A DNA stretch of 19,621 nt from CAYXRK01 sp964467615. GTDB taxonomy: Bacteria > Hydrogenedentota > Hydrogenedentia > Hydrogenedentales > GCA-2746185. Position numbers and translations under genes: made by a program. The DNA is taken from assembly GCA_964467615.1 (NCBI GenBank), contig CAYXRK010000088.1, positions 1-19,621 of the forward strand, in the 5' to 3' direction. Shown here piece after piece: positions 13,002-19,621 of the stretch. Every line of letters starts with the position of its first letter. The stretch's first letter is position 1. Under the pieces are notes generated by a model. The model did no database searches, had not been told where the DNA came from, and saw nothing but the letters and a program-made list of their open reading frames with translations.

Positions 13002-14426
13002 ATGGCAAAGGGCATTGCCACGCGGGCGGAAGACTACGCCCAGTGGTACATCGACGTGGTGTTGAAGAGCGAAATGGCGGACTACGCACCGGTGAAGGGG
13101 TGCATGGTCATTCGACCGAACGGCTACGGCATCTGGGAAAACATTCAAAAGCACCTTGACCGGATGTTCAAGGAGTCCGGCCACGTGAACGCCTATTTCC
13201 CGTTGCTCATTCCGGAGAGCTTTCTCAAGCGCGAGGCGGAGCACGTCGAGGGATTCGCGCCGGAGTGCGCGGTCGTCACGCACGCGGGCGGGAAGCAACT
13301 CGAAGAGCCGTTGGTGATCCGCCCGACATCCGAGACGATCATCTGGTCAAAGTTCAAGGACTGGATCAATTCGTACCGCGATCTGCCTATTCTGCTCAAT
13401 CAATGGGCGAACGTCGTCCGCTGGGAAATGCGCACGCGATTATTTTTGCGCACGACCGAATTCCTCTGGCAAGAGGGCCACACCGCGCATGCCACCGCCG
13501 ACGAGGCGGAAGCGGAAGCAATGCAGATGGTGCGCATCTATCAACGGTTCGTCGAAGAGTACCTCGCGATGCCTGTCGTTGTGTGCCGTAAGACGGAGTT
13601 GGAGAAGTTCGCGGGCGCGCTGCGCACATACTCCATCGAGGCGATGATGCAAGACGGCAAGGCCCTGCAAGGGGGGACCTCGCACAACCTCGGCCAGAAT
13701 TTCGCCAAGGCATTCGACGTGAAGTTTCAAGATCAGAACAAGGAGTTGCAGTACGTGTACGCCACGAGTTGGGGCGCTTCGACGCGTCTTATCGGCGCGA
13801 TGGTCATGTCGCACAGCGACGACAACGGTCTCGTGATTCCGCCGAAGCTGGCGCCGTTGCCGGTTGTGTTTGTGCCTATATGGCGCAGCGATGAGGAGAA
13901 AGAGACAGTTCTGTCCGCGGCCCGCGCCACGACGGCTTCCTGGGACAAGTTGTTCTACAAGATCGATGACCGCGACACCATCAAGCCGGGCCGCAAGTTT
14001 GCCGAGTGGGAGGTGCGCGGCGTGCCCATTCGCATCGAGATTGGCCCGCGCGACGTGGACAGCGGCGAGGTGATCGTCGTCCGGCGGGACACGGGCGAGA
14101 AAAGTCCGATGCCCATGGACGGGCTTCTGGGCCGCCTGGAGGCATTGTTGGGCGAAATGCAGGCATCTCTCTTCAACGCGGCCAAAACGCGTATCCAGGA
14201 GCGCACGCGCGACTGCAACGACTACGCGGATTATAAGGCGAACGTCGCCAGCGGCGGGTTCTACCGCGTGCATTGGTGCGGGGAGAACGCGTGCGAGAAA
14301 CGCATCCAGGACGAGACGAAATCGACGATTCGCGGCATTCCGCTTGATGCCGCGGATGAACCAGGCGCGTGCATTGTCTGTGGTGGGCCGTCTTCGCGCA
14401 GGGTCATCGCCGCGCAGGCGTATTGA
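13002..14426 (+). CDS. proS: Prolyl-tRNA synthetase (short, archaeal/eukaryote-like type)
   Basis: The 474-aa class II synthetase charges tRNA-Pro with proline in the cytoplasm. It lacks the editing insertion of the long bacterial type and carries the C-terminal zinc-binding extension of the short type, with Cys pairs in WCGENACEK and ACIVCGG and the final tyrosine. Motif 2 is seen in RWEMRTRLFLRTTEFLWQEGHTAH (about 142-165) and motif 3 in SWGASTRLIGAMVMSHSDDNGLVIPP (about 252-277). The core pocket includes VIRPTSETIIW. The ATG at 13002 follows GGAGG by 4-5 bases; the longer in-frame extension has no ribosome site. It follows tRNA-Lys directly. Confidence 0.96.
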   Translation: MAKGIATRAEDYAQWYIDVVLKSEMADYAPVKGCMVIRPNGYGIWENIQKHLDRMFKESGHVNAYFPLLIPESFLKREAEHVEGFAPECAVVTHAGGKQLEEPLVIRPTSETIIWSKFKDWINSYRDLPILLNQWANVVRWEMRTRLFLRTTEFLWQEGHTAHATADEAEAEAMQMVRIYQRFVEEYLAMPVVVCRKTELEKFAGALRTYSIEAMMQDGKALQGGTSHNLGQNFAKAFDVKFQDQNKELQYVYATSWGASTRLIGAMVMSHSDDNGLVIPPKLAPLPVVFVPIWRSDEEKETVLSAARATTASWDKLFYKIDDRDTIKPGRKFAEWEVRGVPIRIEIGPRDVDSGEVIVVRRDTGEKSPMPMDGLLGRLEALLGEMQASLFNAAKTRIQERTRDCNDYADYKANVASGGFYRVHWCGENACEKRIQDETKSTIRGIPLDAADEPGACIVCGGPSSRRVIAAQAY

Positions 14427-14468
14427 CATCTTGGTTCGCGCCGCAGCTAGGCGCGCGTTGTCCGGCCG

Positions 14469-15428
14469 CTACAGGTATATGAGAGAAAACACCCACGTGA
14501 CCAGCACGTGCGAGGCGGTCGCGAGAGTCCCGCACGGGATCATGTAGATGAAAAGCATAAAGTAGTTTCGCGCGCCGAAATCCAACATCCAGCTTACGAT
14601 GATGAGTTGGACAAACGCCGCCAGCGGGAAGATCAGTTTTATCCAAACTCCCCTCATGATCGAAAAGGGGTCCGAAAAAACGTAGTACCCTCCAATCGCC
14701 ACGAGCATGACGGGCGTACACGCGACGATGGTCATCGAGATGTAAGCCGCATTTCGCCAAAACGACTCGTGCGGGAGTTTCATGTCTTGACGAAGTGCCA
14801 GATACATCGCCGCTGCGGTGCAGGCATACGCCGCGACGAGGTCCCAGCCGATGATCGCGTAGGTGACCGAGCGCGGAAGTTTCGGGTCGGCGTCTTGATC
14901 GGCGATGGCCCAACCGGGCCTGCGCTCGGGCATCGACCCGTGTTCACCGGTCATATAGATTGCAAGCGCAACCGTCCCCAGCGCCAAACACCACAGCGCC
15001 ATTTTGAATTCGCGCGACTGCGTGTCGATTTCCCACCATTTGCCCGGCATTTCGGTCGTGTTTCGTTCCTGCGCGGTGAGCGGATCGGGGCGAATTTGCG
15101 CCTTGCGTTCCTCCTCGATTCGGACGCGCTCGGAGATGCCTTCCCCTGGCTGGTTCGAGCAGATGTAACAGAGGAGGCCGCATCGAGTCTCGATACGATC
15201 CCAATCGCCACGGAATGCGCGGCCACAGCGGGCGCAGCTTTCTACACGCGCCTTCGCTTCGACGGGAGCAGACGGGGACAGTGTGGAACCCGCGGCGTCG
15301 ACTACCGGCCGAGTGTTTGATTCGTCCACGACGAACACGCGGCCGCATTTTGGGCATCGGCCTTTCATGCCCAAGGCGAATTCGGATACGCGGATGACGC
15401 ATCCGCATGTGCAAGCCGCTTCGACCAT
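14469..15428 (-). CDS. Multi-pass membrane protein with N-terminal zinc ribbons
   Basis: The 319-aa protein begins with two Cys4-type modules: CTCGC...CPKCG in residues 6-28, and CARCG...CYIC near 65-91. Both are probable zinc ribbons. After a charged linker, five to six hydrophobic helices follow (for example FKMALWCLALGTVALAIYM, YAIIGWDLVAAYACTAAAMYLAL, AAYISMTIVACTPVMLVAIGGYYVF, LIFPLAAFVQLIIVSWML and the C-terminal stretch). Such zinc-ribbon membrane proteins are frequent in planctomycete-like genomes, with no assigned role. The ribosome site is weak. It converges with proS, 42 bp apart. Confidence 0.7.
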   Translation of the reverse strand: MVEAACTCGCVIRVSEFALGMKGRCPKCGRVFVVDESNTRPVVDAAGSTLSPSAPVEAKARVESCARCGRAFRGDWDRIETRCGLLCYICSNQPGEGISERVRIEEERKAQIRPDPLTAQERNTTEMPGKWWEIDTQSREFKMALWCLALGTVALAIYMTGEHGSMPERRPGWAIADQDADPKLPRSVTYAIIGWDLVAAYACTAAAMYLALRQDMKLPHESFWRNAAYISMTIVACTPVMLVAIGGYYVFSDPFSIMRGVWIKLIFPLAAFVQLIIVSWMLDFGARNYFMLFIYMIPCGTLATASHVLVTWVFSLIYL

Positions 15429-15485
15429 CCCGTGAACACTCGATTCGGCTGATACTACATCACGAAGCCCACGAATATTCGCGCA

Positions 15486-15527
15486 GAAAAAGGACCGCGG
15501 GCCCTCGGTCGAAACCGATGGCCCGCG
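15486..15527 (-). terminator. Intrinsic terminator for the HU gene
   Basis: On the minus strand, a long perfect stem CGCGGGCC/GGCCCGCG (15496-15503 with 15520-15527), with inner TCGGT/ACCGA and a four-base loop, is followed by GTCC and TTTTT. The HU gene reads toward it; if the artefactual gap is removed, it lies within about 20 bases of the HU stop. Confidence 0.8.
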
Positions 15528-15542
15528 ACCTTACTGCGCGTG

Positions 15543-15620
15543 NNNNNNNNNNCCCCCCCCCCCCCACACCACTCCCCCCCCACACCCCCCCCGGCGGGCC
15601 CGCGCCCCCCCCCCCCCCCC
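15543..15620. other. Assembly gap and poly-C artefact
   Basis: Ten N are followed by about 68 bases that are almost all C. The 19-bp sequence just before it (15524-15542) recurs just after it (15621-15639) with one mismatch, as expected if two overlapping contig ends were joined without merging. No biological content is supported. Confidence 0.9.
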
Positions 15621-15641
15621 CGCGACGTTACTGCGCGTGTG

Positions 15642-15932
15642 TTACTTCGAGGTGATTGCGTCCTTCGCCGCTTTCGCGACGCGGAACTTCACGACTTTCT
15701 TCGCGGCGATTTTAATCTGCTCGCCGGTCGCCGGGTTGCGCCCCATGCGGGCCTTGCGATTTACCAACACGAGTTTGCCCAGGCCTGGAAGCGTGAACCC
15801 GTTCTTGGCGTTTTTGTACGCAAGTTCGCATTGGGCCTCGAGCAAATTGCCTACGTCCTTCTTGCTCAAGCCGGTCTTTTCCGCCATCGCCGCCACAATC
15901 TGCGACTTGGTCAGGGCCTTTCCTGCCGCCAT
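15642..15932 (-). CDS. HU-family DNA-binding protein
   Basis: The 96-aa protein shows the full HU/IHF fold: the N-terminal helical dimerisation part (LTKSQIVAAMAEKTGLSKKDVGNLLEAQCELAYKN), then GFTLPGLGKLVLVNRKARMGRNPATGEQIKIAAKKVVKFRVAKAAKDAI. The arm motif GRNPATGE and the conserved Pro that intercalates in bent DNA are intact. It compacts and bends chromosomal DNA, and HU-class proteins often assist integrase complexes. AAAGGAG lies 7 bases before the ATG. A promoter with a perfect TTGACA lies about 150 bp upstream, and a strong terminator follows. Confidence 0.95.
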   Translation of the reverse strand: MAAGKALTKSQIVAAMAEKTGLSKKDVGNLLEAQCELAYKNAKNGFTLPGLGKLVLVNRKARMGRNPATGEQIKIAAKKVVKFRVAKAAKDAITSK

Positions 15933-16078
15933 GATTCTCTCCTTTGCCGTTTATTATTCTTCTAAAACGCTACAACTGGTTCCCCACCGTCGGCACTACG
16001 GGCGCCGCCGTTGTTCGCGTCTTTCGTGAACAGGAACCCCCGGACGATTTGGCTTCCGCAGCCCGTCCAACAGGGGAT

Positions 16079-16107
16079 TTCTTAATATTTATGGGCCGAT
16101 TTGTCAA
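16079..16107 (-). promoter_or_regulatory. Candidate promoter of the HU gene
   Basis: On the minus strand, a perfect TTGACA (16102-16107), a 17-bp AT-rich spacer and TAAGAA (16079-16084). The -10 is weak. The leader to the HU start would be about 140 nt. Confidence 0.5.
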
Positions 16108-16203
16108 GCAAAAATTTTCCAAGTGCGCTAAAATTCCCCGGCGGCGTCGGGCGAATCCCGCAAAATAGGCGGCGGCGGATCGTCGCCGTGGAGAAGTTAC
16201 ACG

Positions 16204-16836
16204 ATGATTTTTGCGGCGTTTGGCGGGATCCGCGGCGAGTTTTTCGCACTTGAAGCGATACTAGCGGCGGTAGACGCCGAGGGGATTCAAACCCTTGTAA
16301 ACACAGGGGATTGTGTTGTGGGTGGGCCGATGCCGAACGAGGTTATTGAGCTGTTGCGGTCGCGCCGCGTCCCGTCCGTGCAGGGTCAGGCCGACCGCCA
16401 AGTCGTACGTTTTCGGCGTACGGCCGGAGGCGCCAAACACCTCCCTTCCGGCGCAAAAGATGACCCGATCTCGCGCGCGAATCGCGCGTTGACGAGCACG
16501 AATTTGGAATTCTTGCGCGTACTGCCGCGCACGATTCGCCTCGAAATTGACGAGCACAGCATCGTCGTGTGTCATGGAACGCTCACAAGCCAGGCCGTTA
16601 AATTGGGCCGGGATACGCCCGATGACGTGCTTCGGCGGCAACGCGAAATCGATCCAGCGGACGTGATTGTGTGCGGAGGCGGCGACGAAGCGCACACGCG
16701 CATGATCGACGGCACGCTGTTCGTGAACACGGGCAGCGTCATCCCCGGCAAATCACAGGATCGGCGCGCGCGATACGTAGTCATCTCAACGGAAGAGAGG
16801 CCGTTCACAGCGAAGTTTCGAGCGATCGAGTATTGA
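16204..16836 (+). CDS. YfcE-like metallophosphoesterase homologue with eroded metal motifs
   Basis: The 210-aa protein follows the order of calcineurin-like phosphodiesterases of the YfcE/ApaH-like class, but the usual metal ligands are mostly lost. The first motif (SD-x-HGN in active members) is FGGIRGEF at 6-13. Motif 2 is kept as NTGDCVVGGP (33-42). GNHD is replaced by VQGQADR (59-65). The later His is present in VVCHGT. The final GHTH is replaced by CGGGDEAHTR. It may be a non-catalytic or substrate-binding relative. GGAG lies 10 bases before the ATG. It is transcribed away from HU. Confidence 0.75.
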   Translation: MIFAAFGGIRGEFFALEAILAAVDAEGIQTLVNTGDCVVGGPMPNEVIELLRSRRVPSVQGQADRQVVRFRRTAGGAKHLPSGAKDDPISRANRALTSTNLEFLRVLPRTIRLEIDEHSIVVCHGTLTSQAVKLGRDTPDDVLRRQREIDPADVIVCGGGDEAHTRMIDGTLFVNTGSVIPGKSQDRRARYVVISTEERPFTAKFRAIEY

Positions 16837-16855
16837 ACTCGCGCGCGTGCTCGGA

Positions 16856-17812
16856 CTATTTCGAGGCGTTAGCGAACGCCGAGTCGAGTTCCAGGAGTCG
16901 CTCTATAATTGCTTTAGTGTAAGGAAACTCGCGAGAGTAGGCGTGAAACCGGACGCGGCCATCGAGATAGAGAACGTTGCCGCCGTCTTTGTGATTGTCG
17001 GGGCGTTCGATCACGATAGGGATTTTCGCGGGGTCCGACTCGGGCAACACTTTCTTGAGACGCGGTGCGGTGCGCAATGAAGGTGATCGCGTCGTGTCGT
17101 GCGGAGTGGACTCGGGACTCTCACTTGAGACGTCGATGGCGCGCCATTTTTTTTCGTACTCATCTAACAATGCGAGCAGTTCGCTTTCGGTCGCGGCGAC
17201 GCGTCCGAGGTAGAAGAAACTCCAATCGTCGAACTGTTCCGTTTTCGGCGTCATCGGACGGCCGACCCGTTGGAAGTCCAGGTCGGTCTCGCTGATGAAA
17301 ATTCGGCCATCGGTGAACGCGGCCATCGTTTCGTCATTTGCGTCGAACATAAACTTGCCCCGGTGTTGCGCCATCGGCGGATACATGCCGCCATGCTCGC
17401 GTGCATAGGCCTCAAGTCCAGAATAGAACGCCTTAAGGTGCTGGTACGACGAATCGTCCTTGGGCAATTGCTTTATCGTCGGAGCGAAGTAAATCGCGGT
17501 GAGCGGAAACGCGGCGATCGCCGAAAACGCGATGAGCAAGGATGCGCGCGAGCGCTGCCAGGCCCAATCCTGCCGCCTGTTCGCCCGGCGGAACGCCAGC
17601 ATGCCGAACACAAACCCCACGGGCACGGAGGTCACGAAAATCCAAAAGCGCGCGGCCGCCTGGACGCTGTTCGGGTTCCACAAGATCGATCTGTCGTAGA
17701 TCGCCACTGCGAAAAAGCAAACGAACGGGAGCGCGAGGACGGCGGCCCCGATGCTCAGTAAGGGAAAACCCTTGGCCCGGTCCGATTTCGTGGCAGGCAT
17801 TGCGGACGTCAT
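16856..17812 (-). CDS. Membrane protein with a C-terminal LDGRV-type module
   Basis: The 318-aa protein has three hydrophobic helices at its N-terminus (LLSIGAAVLALPFVCFFAVAIY, FWIFVTSVPVGFVFGMLAF, SLLIAFSAIAAFPLTAIYFAP). The large soluble part contains HLKAFYSGLEAYAREHGGMYPP and a terminal DGGNVLYLDGRVRFHAYSREFP. The helix-plus-YP segment and the NVLYLDG-V ending resemble the pseudopilin-derived modules that are abundant in planctomycete-like genomes. The function is unknown. The ATG lies one base after the dUTPase stop, so the gene is translationally coupled to it, although no clear ribosome site is seen. Confidence 0.65.
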   Translation of the reverse strand: MTSAMPATKSDRAKGFPLLSIGAAVLALPFVCFFAVAIYDRSILWNPNSVQAAARFWIFVTSVPVGFVFGMLAFRRANRRQDWAWQRSRASLLIAFSAIAAFPLTAIYFAPTIKQLPKDDSSYQHLKAFYSGLEAYAREHGGMYPPMAQHRGKFMFDANDETMAAFTDGRIFISETDLDFQRVGRPMTPKTEQFDDWSFFYLGRVAATESELLALLDEYEKKWRAIDVSSESPESTPHDTTRSPSLRTAPRLKKVLPESDPAKIPIVIERPDNHKDGGNVLYLDGRVRFHAYSREFPYTKAIIERLLELDSAFANASK

Positions 17813-17813
17813 G

Positions 17814-18266
17814 TCACCGGCCGGTGTGTCCGAATCCGCCGTCGCCCCGGGCCGTGTCCGGCAGATCGTCCACGCGGTTCAACGAGGCGCGCAGGACCGG
17901 CGCCACTACCAGTTGGGCGATACGGTCGCCACGATGAATCGTGTAGTCCTTCGAACCATGGTTGATCGCGATGACGTGGATTTCGCCGCGGTAGTCCGCG
18001 TCGATAGTCCCCGGTGAGTTGACCATGCCGATGCCGTGCAGCGCCGCAAGCCCGCTTCTGGGCCGAGTCTGCGCCTCCGTCCCCGGCGGCAACGCGATTC
18101 GTATACCGGTCGGGACCAAGGCCCGTTCTCCCGGACCGAGGGTCAGCGAGACATCGATGGCCGCGCGCAGATCCATCCCCGCGGCATGTTCGGTTTCGTA
18201 TGTGGGAAGCGGCAGATCACGGGCATGCGGTTCCACCACCACATCGATTTGCACTGTACCTGCCAC
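17814..18266 (-). CDS. dut: dUTP diphosphatase (trimeric dUTPase)
   Basis: The 150-aa enzyme hydrolyses dUTP to dUMP, keeping uracil out of DNA and supplying dTMP synthesis. All five family motifs are intact: HAAGMDLRA, RPRSGLA, GTIDADYRGEIHVIAINHG with the catalytic Asp, RIAQLVVAP, and the C-terminal RGDGGFGHTGR that closes over the substrate. The length is normal. The start is a GTG at 18266, six bases after the stop of the M16 peptidase gene. Its ribosome site (GGAG) is formed by the end of that gene, so the two are coupled. Confidence 0.96.
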   Translation of the reverse strand: MAGTVQIDVVVEPHARDLPLPTYETEHAAGMDLRAAIDVSLTLGPGERALVPTGIRIALPPGTEAQTRPRSGLAALHGIGMVNSPGTIDADYRGEIHVIAINHGSKDYTIHRGDRIAQLVVAPVLRASLNRVDDLPDTARGDGGFGHTGR

Positions 18267-18272
18267 CGCCCG

Positions 18273-19550
18273 TTACTCCGCCAGGAACAACGCTGGCACG
18301 CTCTCGTTGCGCGGGCCGAGGACCGCCATCGCATAACCATCCGGCGTAAATAGCGTTTGCGCGAGCGACTGCACTTGGGCCACGCTTACAGCATCGACGC
18401 TCTCGAGGATTTCTTCCACCGTCAGCACTCGGCCAAAATACATCAACGACCGCGCCATGCGGCCGACGCGATTGAATGTGCTCTCGAGGGCCAGCAGCAG
18501 ACCGCCTTTCAGTTGTTCCTTGTTTCCGGCGAGTTCGTCGGAGGGCACTGGTCCATCGCGAAGTTTGCGAAGTTCTTCCGAGCATAGCGTGACCGTTTTC
18601 TGAAAGTTTTCGGGGGCGATCGCCGCATACACGCCAAGCATGCCATTCTTGAGATAGCCTTGATGGAAGGAATAAATCGAGTACGCTAGGCCCTCGTCCT
18701 CGCGGATGCGTTCGAACAGCCGCGACGTCGAGCCGCCGCCGAGAATGTTGCTGAGCAAGTCGTACACGTAACGGCGCTCGTCCACAATCGATAGCGCCGG
18801 GAATGCGAACGTAAGGTGGTTTTGCGCGATGGGCCGGTCGACCCAGTCGGCGCCAGGCGAGAACTCCGCCGATTCCATGACGTTGTCTGGCGCGCCGGCC
18901 GCGAGAGGTCCGAATTCGTCTTCCAACTGCTTGAGCACGGCGGCTTCGTCAAAGTTTCCTGCCACCGCGATGACCACATTACGGGGCCGGTATTGCGCGT
19001 CCATGTACGCCCGCACGTCTTCGAGGGAGATCGCTGAAACGCTTTCGTGATAACCCGCAATCGGCCGGCCGAGCGCGTGTCCAGGCCAAACGCGTTCGGC
19101 CAACAGGTCGTGGGCGTAGTCCTCGGGCACGTCAATCGCCGAGGCGATCTCCTCGAGGATGACGTGGCGCTCCTTGTCCATGTCGGTGAACGTGGACCGC
19201 TTCACGATGTCGCCGAGAACCTCGATCGCCGTCGTCACGTGGGCCTTGAGACATTTCACGTAGAGGCAGGTGTACTCGCGCGAAGTGAATGCGTTCATGT
19301 GCCCGCCGCGGCTCTCGATGGCCTCCATCAGCTCGCGCGCCGATCGCGACTCCGTGCCTTTGAAAAACAAATGCTCGAGGAAGTGCGAGACGCCCGCGTG
19401 CTCCTTCGACTCGTTCGCCGATCCCGTCCGAATCCAAATCGAAATGGTGGCCGAGTGCAGATACGGCAATTGTTCCATCGCCACCGTGAGTCCGTTCGGC
19501 AATGTGTGCAGATGTGGTTCAAGCTCGGTATGCGTAGCGGACGCCGTCAT
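18273..19550 (-). CDS. M16-family zinc metallopeptidase
   Basis: The 425-aa protein is a processing-peptidase-like member of family M16. The inverted zinc motif HFLEH is at residues 56-60 (in GVSHFLEHLFFKGT), with the third ligand in VILEEIA (Glu136/137). The N-terminal domain starts LPNGLTVAMEQLP. The C-terminal half contains LSNILGGGSTSRLFERIREDEGLAYSIYS, the conserved R/Y substrate-binding segment. The single-chain length of about 420 residues fits YmxG/PqqL-like bacterial enzymes. No signal peptide is evident, so a cytoplasmic location is likely. AGGAG lies 10 bases before the ATG. It leads a compact peptidase-dUTPase-membrane protein operon. Confidence 0.93.
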   Translation of the reverse strand: MTASATHTELEPHLHTLPNGLTVAMEQLPYLHSATISIWIRTGSANESKEHAGVSHFLEHLFFKGTESRSARELMEAIESRGGHMNAFTSREYTCLYVKCLKAHVTTAIEVLGDIVKRSTFTDMDKERHVILEEIASAIDVPEDYAHDLLAERVWPGHALGRPIAGYHESVSAISLEDVRAYMDAQYRPRNVVIAVAGNFDEAAVLKQLEDEFGPLAAGAPDNVMESAEFSPGADWVDRPIAQNHLTFAFPALSIVDERRYVYDLLSNILGGGSTSRLFERIREDEGLAYSIYSFHQGYLKNGMLGVYAAIAPENFQKTVTLCSEELRKLRDGPVPSDELAGNKEQLKGGLLLALESTFNRVGRMARSLMYFGRVLTVEEILESVDAVSVAQVQSLAQTLFTPDGYAMAVLGPRNESVPALFLAE

Positions 19551-19592
19551 GGCGTGAAATCTCCTGGGTTGAACAGAAAGGCGCGGGGCACC

Positions 19593-19621
19593 AACCCCCC
19601 CCCCCCCCGATTAAACAAAAA
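19593..19621. other. Low-quality contig end (poly-C)
   Basis: A run of about 16 C followed by A-rich bases, similar to the poly-C at the internal gap. It is most likely a sequencing or assembly artefact. Confidence 0.75.

Noticed and set aside
13440..14429. Long minus-strand frame of 329 aa opposite proS
   Set aside because: It is the antisense shadow of a highly conserved synthetase gene, is rich in His/Arg as expected for antisense of GC-rich codons, and has no ribosome site.
14508..15320. Plus-strand frame of 270 aa opposite the zinc-ribbon membrane protein
   Set aside because: Arg/His-rich antisense shadow; the minus-strand frame has clear Cys modules and membrane helices.
15553..15620. 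Poly-C tract as a possible i-motif or repeat
   Set aside because: It directly follows an N-run, is flanked by duplicated contig ends, and a similar tract occurs at the contig edge; an artefact is the simpler explanation.

Overview
This 19.6-kb piece looks like a GC-rich contig from an uncultivated Gram-negative-type bacterium. Both edges and one internal gap carry low-quality sequence. The first gene, on the left, resembles a large uncharacterised protein family that I associate with Planctomycetes/Hydrogenedentes-like genomes. Together with the lipoprotein and signal-peptide genes and a short-type prolyl-tRNA synthetase, this suggests a PVC/Hydrogenedentes-like host. That placement is inference; no marker here fixes it.

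Layout. (1) 1-3802, host chromosome: the C-terminal end of a large protein, a 103-bp perfect inverted-repeat element, a Nudix hydrolase coupled to a secreted cysteine-rich peptide, and a secreted protein of three beta-rich repeats plus an NTF2-like domain. (2) 3814-12839, an integrated element of about 9 kb inserted in a tRNA-Lys(UUU) gene. A 43-bp perfect direct repeat (the 5' half of the tRNA up to the anticodon loop) bounds it. The tRNA is broken on the left and intact on the right, next to a tyrosine integrase. (3) 12802-19621, host chromosome: tRNA-Lys, proS, a zinc-ribbon membrane protein, HU, a metallophosphoesterase-like protein with eroded motifs, and a compact M16 peptidase - dUTPase - membrane protein cluster.

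The element. All its genes lie on the minus strand: integrase, a small membrane-anchored protein, a 393-aa protein with a probable DNA-binding C-terminus, a small helix-turn-helix protein (excisionase or regulator), a prim-pol primase, an SF3-like helicase, two small Cys-containing phage-type proteins, then two envelope-directed cargo genes (a secreted protein and a lipoprotein). Just downstream of the helicase are two inverted arrays of three 9-bp iterons around a 56-bp AT-richer spacer. This is the layout of the SaPI-type replication origin. Paired 11-bp-spaced arm-type sites occur at both ends. I see no capsid, terminase, relaxase or conjugation genes. The best reading is a self-replicating, phage-satellite-like (PICI-like) or integrative mobilisable element with two envelope cargo genes.

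Unusual points are that the duplicated part of the tRNA is its 5' half, that the primase and helicase are split by an out-of-frame overlap, that the helicase Walker A lysine is replaced by alanine, and that a tandem 11-bp repeat array and a three-way-junction inverted repeat lie in the element's intergenic regions.
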